Assembly (NCBI GenBank): GCA_029834535.1
Contig: JAQMWT010000029.1
Coordinates: 1-64,000 of the forward strand
From: Chrysophaeum taylorii
Taxonomy: Eukaryota; Sar; Pelagophyceae; Pelagomonadales; Pelagomonadaceae
Length of the DNA stretch: 64,000 nucleotides
Direction of reading: 5' to 3'
Shown here one piece after another: positions 1 through 9,879 of this stretch. How positions within the stretch are numbered: the first letter of the stretch is position 1; each line of letters opens with the position of its first letter. The notes below the pieces were generated by a model. The model made no database searches. It saw only the letters and a list, made by a program, of their open reading frames with translations, and was not told where the DNA came from. A program made the translations under genes and the position numbers.

Positions 1-450
1 GCCTCGGTGACACGACACGATCGATCAGTATCTGGTACCGTTGCAGTGGCCGTGCGACGGGTCGAGGTTGCGAAGACTTTAAGCTCGGCGATCAAAGTCA
101 GCATGCCGTTGTTGTCAGGGATTCAAAACTCGACTGTAAAGAGCGAGGCTTCGTCTTCCGACCCCACCTAGTCCGGCCGAAAGAACTCCGACGCCTCGTC
201 TTCGGGAAAAAGGCCGCGGTCATGCGCGCGTTGTCAGCATCGACAACATCGTTTCGACGGGGCGTGAAGAATGGCGCGCTGAAAGAGCCGCCGCGGGTCG
301 TGGAATAGTCTGGCGAGGTCGCCGTAGACGGCTGGAGGTCACTGTCTGGCTCTCGCTCCTACCTGATCCTTACTCTCGCGCCTACCTGAGACCCCTTACC
401 CTAATCGGGACAAACAGACATACAGACCACAACAGACAGACATACAAACA
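1..450 (-). repeat. Partial array unit 0 (left edge)
   Basis: This is the right part of a unit cut by the window edge. It includes the helicase segment that reads RNLDPSHGHCNGTR on the minus strand in better copies. It is the most diverged copy, with many single-base indels compared with units 2-4. It lacks the terminal TTAGTAGTTAGGA block found in the later units, so its junction with unit 1 is worn. Confidence 0.7.
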
Positions 451-1485
451 CAAGTGCAGGCCAGTAAGTTTTCGCCCCAGTATTCACCTTAGTCCCAATC
501 TCTAACCCCAGTAAGTTCGCCTAATCCCAGTAAGTTCACCTAGTCCCAATCTCTAACCCCAGTAAGTTCGCGTAAAGCCCACTCGTGCTCACATCCACTC
601 ACCCCCGCTCCTTCGAGCCTCGTCGCTCTCCCTCCGCCAATCTAACTGCTTTTGATCCGTACACGCCGCTAGCCCTTTGCGTTCACTCTAAAAACCCCAG
701 TAAGTTCTTGGTCCCAGTAAGTTCACCTGGTCACTAAGTTCACCTAGTCCCCTCTCAAACCCCAGTATTCACCTGGTCCCAATAAGTTCAACTAAAGTTC
801 CGGAGTAGACGCCGGGGAGGGGCTTATCGGTATTGCGCAGCACGTGTGGGGTAGGGTGGGTTCGACTCCCGACTCGAAGAGATGCCTCGGGGTTGCCGAT
901 CGACAGAGAGCCACGTGAGCTGGACGTGGCAGAAGACGGCTTCGCCAAGAGGACGCCGACTCGCGGGCGTCTGGCCCTGGCTCTTGGTGATCGTTTGGCG
1001 TCGGCCGGGCCTAACGGGATACAGGTTGGAGAGCCTCGGTGACAACGACACGATCGATCATGTATCTGGTACCGTTGCAGTGGCCGTGCGACGGTCGAGG
1101 TTGCGAAGACTTTAAGCTCGCGATCAAAGTCAGCATGCCGTTGGTTGTCAGGGAGTTGGAAACTCGACTCTCGAGAGCGAGGCGTCGGCTTCCGACCCAA
1201 CCTAGTCGGCCGAAAAGAACTCCGACGCCTCGTCTCCGGGAAAAAAGGCCGCGGTCATGCGCGCGTTGTCAGCATCGACAACATCGTTTCGACGGGGCGT
1301 GAGAATGGCGCGCTGAAAGAGCCGCCGCGGGTCGTGGAAATAGTCTGCGAGGTCGCCGTAGACGGCTTGGAGGATCACGTCTGGCTCTCGCGCCTACCTG
1401 ATCCTTACTCTCGCGCCTACCTGATCCTTACCCTAAATCGAGGGACAAACAGACAGACAGACAAACATCTGTCGATTAGTAAAGA
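451..1485 (-). repeat. Array unit 1
   Basis: The unit begins with CAAGTGCAGGCCAGTAAG and ends with a worn ATCTGTCGATTAGT tract. It contains the subrepeats, the helicase fragment at about 790-1380 on the minus strand, and a short CAGA tract. The helicase reading frame is interrupted by several indels, so no protein can be made. Confidence 0.7.
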
Positions 1486-2542
1486 CAAGTGCAGGCCAGT
1501 AAGTTCGCCAGTAAGTTCACCTAGTCCCAATCTCTAACCCCAGTAAGTTCACCTGGTCCCAGTAAGTTCACCTAGTCCCAATCTCTAACCCCAGTAAGTT
1601 CGGCGTAAGCCCACTCGTGCTCACATCCACTCACCCCACTCTCCTTCGAGCTCGTCGCTCTCACCTCCGCCAATCTAAGCTGCTTTGATCCGTACACGCC
1701 GCTAGCCTTTGAGTTCACTCTAAAACCCCAGTAAGTTCACTTGGTCCCAGTAAGTTCACCTGGTCACCAGTTCACCTAGTCCCAATCTCAAACCCCAGTA
1801 AGTTCACCTGGTCCCAGTAAGTTCACCTACAGTGCGCGTGTAGACGCCGGGAGGGGGCTTATCGGTATTGCGCAGCACGTGTGGGGTAAGGTGGAGTCGT
1901 CGATTCAGAAGAGCTTATCCTCGGGTTGCCGATCGACAGAGAGCCACGTAGAGCTGGACGTGGCAGAAGACGGGCTTGGGCAAGAGGACGCCGACCTCGC
2001 GGGGCGTCTGGCCCTGGCTCTTGGTGATCGTTTGGCGTCGGCGGGCCTTACGGGATACAGGTTGGAGGAGCCTCGGTGACAACGACACGATCGATCATGT
2101 ATCTGGTACCGTTGCAGTGGCCGTGCGACGGGTCGAGGTTGCGAAGACTTTAAGCTCGCGATCAAAGTCAGCATGCCGTTGGTTGTCAGGGAGTTGAAAA
2201 CTCTACTGTAAAGAGCGAGGCGTCGTCTTCCGACCCAGCCTAGTCAGCCGAAAAGAACTCCGACGCCTCGTCTCCGGGAAAAAGGCCGCGGTCATGCGCG
2301 CGTTGTCAGCATCGACAACATCGTTTCGACGGGGCGTGAGAATGGCGCGCTGAAAGAGCCGCCGCGGGTCGTGGAAATAGTCTGCGAGGTCGCCGTAGAC
2401 GGCTTGGAGGATCACTGTCTGGCTCTCGCGCCTACCTGATCCTTACTCTCGCGCCTACCTGATCCTTACCCTAAATCGAGGGACAAACAGACAGACAAAC
2501 AAACAAACAGACAGACAAACATCTGTCGATTAGTAGTTAGGA
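1486..2542 (-). repeat. Array unit 2
   Basis: It has the same architecture as unit 1 and ends in ATCTGTCGATTAGTAGTTAGGA. The minus-strand helicase fragment spans about 1850-2415. The expected protein has a stop in the region that would read FFSAD..GSEDDAS, plus a frame change before the RNLDPSHGHCNGTR block. Confidence 0.72.
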
Positions 2543-3531
2543 CAAGTACAGGCCAGTAAGTTCACCTAGCCCCAATCTCTAACCCCAGCATTTTCACCCC
2601 ATTAAGTTCACCTAGTCCCAATCTCTAACCCCAGTAAATTCGGCGTAAGCCCACTCGTGCTCACACCCACTCACCCCACTCTCCTTCGAGCTCGTCGCTC
2701 TCACCTCGGCCAATCTAAGCTGCTTCGATCCGCACACGCCGCTAGCCTTTGCGTTCACTCTAAAAACCCCAGTAAGTTCACCTGGTCTCAGTAAGTTCAC
2801 CTGGTCACTATATTCACCTAGTCCCAATCTCAAACCCCAGTAAGTTCACCTGGTCCCAGTAAGTTCACCTACAGTGCGCGTGTAGACGCCGGGAGGGGGC
2901 TTATCGGTATTGCGCAGCACGTGTGGGGTAGGGTGGAGTCGTCGACTCAGAAGAGGATATCCTCGGGGTTGCCGATCGACAGAGAGCCACGTAGAGCTGG
3001 ACGTGACAGAAGACGGGCTTCGCCAAGAGGACGCCGACCTTGCGGGGCGTCTGCATCTGGCTCTTGTTGATCGTTTGGCGTCGGTGGGGCTTGAGGGATA
3101 CAGGTTGGAGGAGCCTCGGTGACAACGACACGATCGATCATGTATCTGGTACCGTTGCAGTGGCCGTGCGACGGGTCGAGGTTGCGAAGACATTAAGCTC
3201 GCGATCAAAGTCAGCATGCCGTTGGCTGTCAGGGAGTTGAAAACTCGACTGTAAAGAGCGAGGCGTCGTCTTCCGACCCAACCTAGTCGGCCGAAAAGAA
3301 CTCCGACGCCTCGTCTCCGGGAAAAAAAGGCCGCGGTCATGCGCGCGTTGTCAGCATCGACAACATCGTTTCGACGGGGCGTGAGAATGGCGCGCTGAAA
3401 GAGCCGCCGCGGGTCGTGGAAATAGTCTGCGAGGTCGCCGTAGACGGCTTGGAGGATCACTGTCTGGCTCTCGCGCCTACCTGATCCTTACTCTCGCGCC
3501 TACCTGATCCTTACCCTAAATCGAGGGACAA

Positions 3532-3566
<35 letters not shown>

Positions 3567-3612
3567 AACATCTGTCGATTAGTAGTTAGGATCTGTCGAT
3601 TAGTAGTTAGGA
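2543..3612 (-). repeat. Array unit 3
   Basis: It has the same architecture as its neighbours. Its right end carries the block ATCTGTCGATTAGTAGTTAGGA twice in tandem (about 3567-3612), a small duplication exactly at the unit end. The helicase fragment is at about 2880-3470 on the minus strand and is the best-preserved copy in this array. Confidence 0.72.
2880..3470 (-). pseudogene. PIF1/Helitron-type helicase C-terminal fragment, frameshifted
   Basis: Read on the minus strand in shifting frames, the unit gives successive blocks typical of the C-terminal half of PIF1-family helicases. The first is an AILTPRRNDVVDADNARM block (the usual 'ILAPRNDDVDEIN' region). Next is LRNLDPSHGHCNGTR (the 'MLLRNLDPSRGLCNGTR' block). 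The last is TINKSQGQTPREVGVLLPKP followed by VFCHVQLYVALCR (helicase motif VI region). No copy keeps one frame through all three, so this is a fossil. The same fragment occurs in every array unit and in the 36-kb copy; it is described once here. Confidence 0.8.
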
Positions 3613-4949
3613 CAAGTGCAGGCCAGTAAGTTCACCTAGTCCCAATCTCTAACCCCAGTAAGTTCACCTGGTCCCAGTAAGTTTCGTATAAGTTCACCTG
3701 GTTAGTAAGTTCACCCAGCTCACACCAACTCCTTTGAGCTCGTCTCTCTCGCCTCCGCCAATCTAAACTGCTTTGATCCGCACGCGCCGCCAACCTGCGA
3801 GTTTACTCTAAAAACCCTTTACTCTAAAAACCCCAGTATGTTCACCTGGTCCCAGTTTCACCTGGTCACTCAGTTCACCTAGTCCCAATCCCAAACCCCA
3901 GTAAGTTCACGTGGTCCCAGTAAGTTCACCTACAGTGCGCGTGTAGACGCCGGGAGGGGGCTTATCGGTATTGCGCAGCACGTGTGGGGTAGGGTGGAGT
4001 CGTCGACTCAGAAGAGGATATCCTCGGGGTTGCCGATCGACAGGGAGCCACGTAGAGCTGGACGTGGCAGAAGACGGGTTTGGGCAAAAGGACGCCAACC
4101 TCGCGGGGCGTCTGGCCCTGGCTCTTGTTGATCGTTTGGCGTAGGCGGGCCTTAAGGGATACAGGTTGGAGGAGCCTCGGTGACAACGACACGATCGATC
4201 ATGTATCTGGTACCGTTGCAGTGGCCGTGCGACGGGTCGAGGTTTCGAAGACCTTAAGCTCGCGATCAAAGTCAGCATCCCGTTGGTTGTCAGGGAGTTG
4301 AAAACTCTACTGTAAAGAGCGAGGCGTCGTCTTCCGACCCAGCCTAGTCAGCCGAAAAGAACTCCGACGCCTCGTCTCCGGGAAAAAAAGGCCGCGGTCA
4401 TGCGCGCGTTGTCAGCATCGACAACATCGTTTCGACGGGGCGTGAGAATGTCGCGCTGAAAGAGCCGCCGCGGCTCGTGGAAATAGTCTGCGAGGTCGCC
4501 GTAGACGGTTTGGAGGATCACTGTCTGGCTCTCGCGTCTACCTGATCCTTACTCTCGCGCCTACCTGATCCTTACCCTAAATCGAGGGACAAACAGACAG
4601 ACAGACAAACTCACCCATGTCGCCGCCTCGGGGAACCCCGCCCAGGCCGCCCGATCCCAGCAGGACGTCACCCTTCGTCGCACATACGTCCGGCGGCAGC
4701 ATGCGTACGACCTACGGGCGGGGCCCGTCCTTTCTTCGCCTGCCCCACGCCTCGGCGATGACCCCGACTAGGTCCCGCGTACTTATCTCCGCCCGTCAGG
4801 CACATCCCTCATACCCCACAAACCCACCCACATCCTTCATGCTCCCCACACACACCCCCCCCTCTTAGCAGTCGACATTTAAAGACAGACAAACAGACAA
4901 ACATCTGTCGATTAGTAGTTAAGAAAGATCTGTCGATTAGTAGTTAGGA
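3613..4949 (-). repeat. Array unit 4 with 260-bp unique insert
   Basis: This is the last unit of the array. Between its CAGA tract and its terminal ATCTGTCGATTAGTAGTTAGGA it carries a GC-rich stretch (about 4612-4870) not present in units 1-3. Diagnostic bases, such as a TTTCGAAGACC block and CAGCATCCCG, are shared with the solo copy at 36175-37556. So is a CACACACACCCCCCCCTCTTAGCAGTCGAC flank (two pieces, each under 20 bases). This unit is therefore the closest relative of that copy. Confidence 0.72.
4612..4870. other. Unique GC-rich insert inside last array unit
   Basis: The stretch is absent from units 1-3. It has no convincing reading frame; an 83-codon open frame has no recognisable features. 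It ends in a run of C residues. That C-run and the TTTAAAGACA that follows recur at 37195-37220, so part of this flank was carried along in the solo copy. Confidence 0.5.
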
Positions 4950-5748
4950 CCTACGCCGGGAGGGCGGATGCCCTCGCAAGGCTCAGGATTCATGAGGCAC
5001 CGTCCTCCATCGCAACCACGCGGTCGGCGATGTAATGGTATTTATATACTCGGAAAAGGCGCAGGGGAGGACGCCGCGCCTTGTTGTTGCGGCTCCTCCG
5101 GCGGAGGAGGTCCGACGGACCTGTCTTGGCCATGGGAGCCAAGGGCTCCTGCGCGCATGACCTCCGGTTTGGGCCAAGGAAACAAAAAGCCAACCGCCGG
5201 TAGCCCAGGCTGCCACCTGTACCAGCAAAGTGAACTGGATCGCACATTTGGGAGACTCTCACTCGGGAGGCGCCGAGTGTGAGTGGCGCGTGCGGTACGA
5301 GAACCGCAAAATCTCGTCGTCCGAAACTGCGGGAGTGAGTGAGTGAGTCAGTCAGTCAGTCAGTCAGTCAGTCAGGAATTGTGTCGAAGACCTATTCTTA
5401 CGCGCGAGTGGCGCGGCGCAGTCCCGGACCATCGGTTCCATGAGCCTGAGGTAGTGCACCATATCCTACCGAGGAGTTTGTCTCGCAGTAAAGACTTCGG
5501 TGGCGCACCTCCTCGAGCTCGGTCAACCCCTTCATCAAGCTGAAGCGCGGCTCGAGCGCAGGCATCGGATCGGGGGCGATGTTGGCGTCGAGAGGGACGT
5601 TCTCGAGCTCTCCCACGTTTTCTGTCACCCATGAATGCATAGTTGATCCTTCAACGTGCGAGCTTACCCTCTCCATTCAACAAAATAATTACCCTCCATC
5701 CTCTTGGGTTTTCCGAACAACCGTGACGTCATCTTTTGGATTGGTAGC
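4950..5748. other. Intergenic region with GAGT/CAGT microsatellite
   Basis: This region follows the array. It contains a GTGA/CAGT tetranucleotide run at about 5333-5376 that resembles the one in an intron at 31.63-31.66 kb. Short open frames on both strands overlap each other and show no family features. I see no gene here. Confidence 0.5.
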
Positions 5749-6456
5749 ATGCCGTCATCGTCCTCGGGTCTTCCTGCTCCTCCTCGCGGGCAGCCGGGTC
5801 GCGGTGGCGCGCACGCTCGATTCGCCGCCGAGAACAGGCGGCTGTGGGACGCGCAAAAGTTGACGTATAGGCACGAGCGCGGAGCCAAGACGATTTTCGA
5901 CCCGCGCGCCCAGCAACGGCCCGAGGGCAAGCCGTATGACAAGAAGAAGGGGCTGTTCGGGCCGATGATTGCGCTCCTTCCTCTCGATGAGGGTGACGAG
6001 ATTGAAGAGTTTGCCGCGCTCGTTCGCAAGTTCACGAAAACCAACGGCCCCCTCGCGGTCGGGGCGTCGCGCGACGAAGACGATAAGCCGTTAATTTGGT
6101 ACGCCGTCGACACGAACGACCCCATCGCCTGCGATATCCTGCTCAACCAGGGTGCCGGTACCAGCGCCTTTATCAAGTTCGGCGAGAACGCCAAGAGTCC
6201 TTTCGAGCACGCCTACAGCAAGCGCTACGACCGCGTCGTCGACATTCTTAACTCGTACGCCCACGGCGAACTCTCCGATATCACGGACACCCACGACTCC
6301 CTCGCCCTCGCCGCGGCCCTCAAGGCCGACCTCGAAAAGAACGACTGCCCCGACTGCCCGCCCTGCCCGCCTTGCCGCTGTCGCAAGTACGTCTGTTACT
6401 CGCGCTGCACCGAGTCCAAGTGCTCCGAAGACTCCCCCTGCTGCTTCCCTCGTTGA
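5749..6456 (+). CDS. Ankyrin-like protein with cysteine-rich tail
   Basis: This is a 235-aa protein of unknown function. The chosen start is the ATG opening MPSSSSGLP; an upstream in-frame ATG at 5704 would add 15 residues with no obvious role. The middle part contains one or two degenerate ankyrin-like units, with a pattern resembling LIWYAVDTNDPIACDILL followed by a helix pair near residues 105-165. The last ~45 residues are very rich in cysteine and proline (repeated CPxC pairs, then CC near the end), suggesting metal binding or disulfides. No signal peptide or membrane segment is visible. Coding bias matches neighbouring genes. The ankyrin call is tentative. Confidence 0.65.
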   Translation: MPSSSSGLPAPPRGQPGRGGAHARFAAENRRLWDAQKLTYRHERGAKTIFDPRAQQRPEGKPYDKKKGLFGPMIALLPLDEGDEIEEFAALVRKFTKTNGPLAVGASRDEDDKPLIWYAVDTNDPIACDILLNQGAGTSAFIKFGENAKSPFEHAYSKRYDRVVDILNSYAHGELSDITDTHDSLALAAALKADLEKNDCPDCPPCPPCRCRKYVCYSRCTESKCSEDSPCCFPR

Positions 6457-6551
6457 TTCTGCGTCGTCGCCATCATCACCACCACTACCGCCGCAAGTCC
6501 GCTCAATTTTTCGGAAGAAAAAAAAAACAAAGGGTAAGTAAGTATCTTAGG

Positions 6552-7928
6552 ATGATGGTGGAGGACCCCGTGGTGATCGAAGTCGTGTTGGGTTTCTGCG
6601 ATGCGGCGTCGGTCGCCCGGTTCGCACGCAGCTCGAGGTCGTCGCTCCGATCCGCGGATACGGTCGCGCGGCGCGCAATGGAGAAGGTGGGGATGCGAGG
6701 GTCGGCCTTGGAGGGACTCGGGTATCTCGAAGTGCGGGGCCAGCGGACGCTCGGCGTCGCGGGGCACGCCGTCGTCGGCGCTGGGGCGTGGGTCGCGTAC
6801 ACGTGCGGGAGCGGCCGGTACGGGCAATTGGGCGTGGGGTCCGTTATGGACAGTTCGAAAGTCCAGCGGGCGACGAGGCTTCCGGGGCCGGTCTTTTGCG
6901 CCGGGGCTGGAGCTCGATTCTCGGCGTTCGTCGTCGGCGCCGGCGTCGCGTACGCGTGCGGCGACGGGTCGTCGGGCGCGCTCGGGTCGGCGACGGCGCC
7001 GTGCTCCTCGTGTACTCGGCCCCGGCCCGTGCCGGAACTCGCGAGGACGCGCGTGAGAACGGTATCGTGCGGAGCTTCCCACACGCTCTGGGTCATCAAC
7101 GAGGACCGGGGGGTGGTGGGGATGGGGTCGAACAAGAACGGCGAGCTCGGAGTCGGCGACCGCAAGGATCGCGCGGTCCCGACGGCGGTAAGAACCGCGG
7201 ACGGCGTCAGACTCGTCGGCGCGTCGGACGTCGCCGCCGGCGTCAACCACTCGCTCTGCGCGTGCGCCGGGGGGTTGTATTCGTGGGGTGCCGCCAACAA
7301 GGGGCAGCTCGGCCACGCAGACTCCCACGCGAGGGTTTTCGCGGACCGCGTAGAGACGACGAGTTGGGTTGCTCGGCGCGTCGCAGCCGGGGGAATGTTT
7401 AGTCTGGTCCTCGACGCCGACGGCGCTTTGCACGCGTGCGGCGACGCGCGGTCGGGCGCGCTCGGCCTCTCGCGCACGGGGAGATTACTGAAGTGCACCC
7501 GCTTCCAGCCCCTTTCGTCGATGTCGGGGGTTATTCTCGACGTTTCCGCGGGCTACGCGCACGCCGTCGCGATCGCGAGTCCGGGCGTACTGTACGCGTG
7601 GGGAGGCGGCTACAAGGGCCACGCCGCGGCCCTCGGCTTGGGCGACACTTCCCTGGGTTGCGACACGCCCCGCTTGGTTTATTTGGGGGATGACGACGCC
7701 CCCGTCGCCGTTGCCGCCGGAGGCACTACCGACGTTGGTACTACGCTCGTCAGAATGCGCAGCGGCGCCGTCTTGGCCGCCGGTGGTGGCCTCGTAGTTC
7801 CTCCTGTGAGTAGCTTTCGGGAGTTGCTCCCGGCGGCGGTCGCGGCAGCTGGCGTCGCAGAGGCCAAGAGGTTTGGACCCCGCGATGATTCCTCGGCACA
7901 GAGCTACTATTTCGCCGGCATATTTTAA
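6552..7928 (+). CDS. RCC1-repeat protein
   Basis: A 458-aa single-exon protein built of RCC1 repeats, the seven-bladed propeller found in Ran exchange factors and many scaffolds. The repeats show the typical G-x-G-x-x-G-Q/A-L-G pattern: CGSGRYGQLGVGS, CGDGSSGALGS, MGSNKNGELGVGD, WGAANKGQLGH, CGDARSGALG and WGGGYKGHAAALGLGD. They alternate with VSCGASHTLWV-like turns. Residues 1-40 form a short helical F-box-like lead (VIEVVLGFCDAASVARFAR), which is weak evidence. The start is the first of two adjacent ATGs after the upstream gene's 3' end. It ends 59 bp from the convergent esterase gene. Whether it acts on Ran cannot be told from sequence. Confidence 0.85.
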   Translation: MMVEDPVVIEVVLGFCDAASVARFARSSRSSLRSADTVARRAMEKVGMRGSALEGLGYLEVRGQRTLGVAGHAVVGAGAWVAYTCGSGRYGQLGVGSVMDSSKVQRATRLPGPVFCAGAGARFSAFVVGAGVAYACGDGSSGALGSATAPCSSCTRPRPVPELARTRVRTVSCGASHTLWVINEDRGVVGMGSNKNGELGVGDRKDRAVPTAVRTADGVRLVGASDVAAGVNHSLCACAGGLYSWGAANKGQLGHADSHARVFADRVETTSWVARRVAAGGMFSLVLDADGALHACGDARSGALGLSRTGRLLKCTRFQPLSSMSGVILDVSAGYAHAVAIASPGVLYAWGGGYKGHAAALGLGDTSLGCDTPRLVYLGDDDAPVAVAAGGTTDVGTTLVRMRSGAVLAAGGGLVVPPVSSFRELLPAAVAAAGVAEAKRFGPRDDSSAQSYYFAGIF

Positions 7929-7987
7929 TCAATAACACACCAGTGCGATGATGGTGATTCGAGGAGGAAAGAAACCACCACCACCAC

Positions 7988-9805
7988 CTACTCCTCCTCC
8001 AGCGAGCTACTGCTTTGATGCGTCGTCGTGAGCGCGGCCCACGCCTCGCATCGCTGGATGCGCTGGTCCGGGACGGGGAGCGGCCCGTAGGGGAGGTCGA
8101 AGTGCATGACGAGACCGGTGTCCACAAAATCCGGCCAGGCTGGGAGTGAGAGTCCGGCATCATCGTGCGGGAGGAGCCTTCTTCTTTTTTCCCACACCGC
8201 GGAATCGGAATCGGAATAGGAATCGTCGTCGTCTAGTGGTGCCCCTTCGGCGGCAAGCGCCGCCCAGTAAGCCCCCATCGCCGCCGCGAGCTCGGGCTCA
8301 AAGGGATCGGAGGCCGGCGCGCCTTGGCAGAGCCCGTCGTGGTCTCTGCAGTCCTGGAAGACGTAGGGAATCTCGGAGGAGTGGTCGACGGTGGGCAAAT
8401 ACGCGCGTCGACTGAAGTTGTAGACGCGGACCACAACGCCGGTGGTGGAGTTGGACATGACGCGGGCGGCCTCGAAGGCCTCGCAGGCCCCGATCCAGCC
8501 CCCGTAGCCGTGGACGGCCTGGCCGGGGGCGGGAAGGGAATCGACGAGCATGGCCGAAAGGCGCGCGACGGTCGAGAATTCGTACTGCTCGAGAGGGTAC
8601 AAGTCGAGGAGAGGGGCGAGGACGCGGGCATCCGGAACGCCGGTGAAATGGCGGAGAATCTCGAGGGTCGTGAGATCGTCGTAGGGGGGGAGTTGGCCCG
8701 GCATGACCTCGGGCACGATCCCCGCGAAATTGCAGGCGACGAGCTCGTCGCCCACCAGGCGGCCGCAGTCGTATTGGAACTCGTCGCGGTTTGTCCCCAC
8801 GATAATACTGCGGGCGTTGGGCGGGCGTGTCCTGAGCATCGCGAGGGGGGTGGCGTCGAGCTCGACGTCATCAACCGTCATGCACCAGGGGAAGGCGGGG
8901 GCGGCGTCGTAGACCTCGTCGGGGAGTCTTCGCGGTCGTCCCGTCGTCGGCCACACCAATGCTCCGGTTGGCGCGAGGCGCAAACAGGCGTCTCGCACTT
9001 CTTGGAGCGGCGTATTTTGCGACACCCACGCGCACCCGACGACATAAGACGCGAAGGAGCGCACGAAGGCTTCGCCAACTATGCCGGTTTGAACTTGGAG
9101 TTCGCAGCCGCCCGACTCCACGACGGCCGCCTTAAAAAGCCCCGCCGATTTTGGGGAAGCGAGGTGAAAGCACACCGAGATCGCGCCCGCGCTTTCGCCA
9201 AACAAAAGGACGCGCGAGGGGTCGCCGCCAAACCCCCGGATGTTCCGTTGCACCCACTCCATCGCGAACCGCTGATCGAGCAACCCGAAATTCCCGTAAC
9301 CCTCGTTCGCCGGCAGCGATAGAAACCCCAAAGCGCCCAGCCGGTACTGAATGGATACCAGAACCACACCGTACTGCAACGCGAGGGCCGACCCGTCGTA
9401 GTATCCCCCGGCATATCCGTAACCGTACTTCTCGTACCCGTCGCCGCTCTCGAGGCCGCCGCCGTGAACGAACAGCATCACCGGCAAATCGAGGGCCTCG
9501 TCGGGGGCCGCGGTCGTATACAAGTACAAATACAAGCAGTCCTCCGCGCCATAACTTTCCTGGAGGCACGCTGGTGCGAATGCCCGCGTGTCGAGCGGTG
9601 TGGTCCAGGGGTCTGGCGGCTTCGGCGGCTCCCACCGCGGCAACGGCGGCGCGGCAAACGGGATCGACCGGAATGCGGTCACGCCATTCGCCTGCGTCTC
9701 GCCCACGACCGGCCCGAACTCGGTGCGGTACACGTCGTCGTCGTCGCTCAGGGCCGCCGCGCCGAACCTACAGCAGAACAACGAAAAGAAGAAGTGTGAC
9801 ATCAA
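7988..9805 (-). CDS. Type-B carboxylesterase, secreted
   Basis: A 605-aa alpha/beta-hydrolase of the carboxylesterase/cholinesterase family, which hydrolyses carboxylic esters. The N-terminus is hydrophobic (HFFFSLFCC) and reads as a signal peptide. Family landmarks appear in order. They are VTAFRSIPFAAPP, the EDCLYLYLY block, the oxyanion-hole HGGG (FVHGGGLESG) and the nucleophile elbow GESAG near residue 215. GTNRDEF carries the catalytic Glu and VDHSSEIPYVF the catalytic His. All three triad residues are present and the length matches the family. Start codons of this gene and the divergent YbaB gene are 74 bp apart. The acidic, serine-rich C-terminus has no retention signal. Confidence 0.9.
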   Translation of the reverse strand: MMSHFFFSLFCCRFGAAALSDDDDVYRTEFGPVVGETQANGVTAFRSIPFAAPPLPRWEPPKPPDPWTTPLDTRAFAPACLQESYGAEDCLYLYLYTTAAPDEALDLPVMLFVHGGGLESGDGYEKYGYGYAGGYYDGSALALQYGVVLVSIQYRLGALGFLSLPANEGYGNFGLLDQRFAMEWVQRNIRGFGGDPSRVLLFGESAGAISVCFHLASPKSAGLFKAAVVESGGCELQVQTGIVGEAFVRSFASYVVGCAWVSQNTPLQEVRDACLRLAPTGALVWPTTGRPRRLPDEVYDAAPAFPWCMTVDDVELDATPLAMLRTRPPNARSIIVGTNRDEFQYDCGRLVGDELVACNFAGIVPEVMPGQLPPYDDLTTLEILRHFTGVPDARVLAPLLDLYPLEQYEFSTVARLSAMLVDSLPAPGQAVHGYGGWIGACEAFEAARVMSNSTTGVVVRVYNFSRRAYLPTVDHSSEIPYVFQDCRDHDGLCQGAPASDPFEPELAAAMGAYWAALAAEGAPLDDDDSYSDSDSAVWEKRRRLLPHDDAGLSLPAWPDFVDTGLVMHFDLPYGPLPVPDQRIQRCEAWAALTTTHQSSSSLEEE

Positions 9806-9879
9806 TCGTGTGGTAGAAAATTGCGGGCGTCAACGGCACGTGTATTATTATTGACCGTTGGGTTTGAAGCCAATCCGCG
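9806..9879. promoter_or_regulatory. Short bidirectional promoter region (esterase / YbaB)
   Basis: Only 74 bp separate the two divergent start codons, so the core promoters of both genes must lie here or overlap coding sequence. An AT-rich stretch, TATTATTATTGACCG, sits in the middle. No further element can be assigned. Confidence 0.4.

Larger units (their letters stand above)
1..4949 (-). repeat. Head-to-tail array of Helitron-like units with helicase fragments
   Basis: Five near-identical units follow each other in one orientation. The recognisable block containing 'cgatcgatcatgtatctggtaccg' variants recurs near 25, 1050, 2090, 3135 and 4190. Unit junctions, read on the minus strand, run ...CCTGCACTTG directly into TCCTAACTACTAATCGAC. 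Boundaries are at about 451, 1486, 2543 and 3613. Each unit holds three parts: about 340 bp of short subrepeats of the form CCAGTAAGTTCACCTRGTCCCA, about 700 bp of decayed PIF1-like helicase on the minus strand, and a CAGA/CAAA-rich tract. Copies share most substitutions and the same frameshifts, so the array grew after the helicase was already broken. A Helitron-like rolling-circle origin is inference from ends, orientation and helicase homology. Confidence 0.8.

Noticed and set aside
855-870. GGTTCGACTCC, a perfect tRNA B-box
   Set aside because: Occurs only in one array unit through point changes, with no A-box or cloverleaf around it.
1-4949. CRISPR-like or satellite interpretation of the short GTAAGTTCACC repeats
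   Set aside because: The subrepeats have no unique spacers and are part of a larger unit containing helicase fragments.
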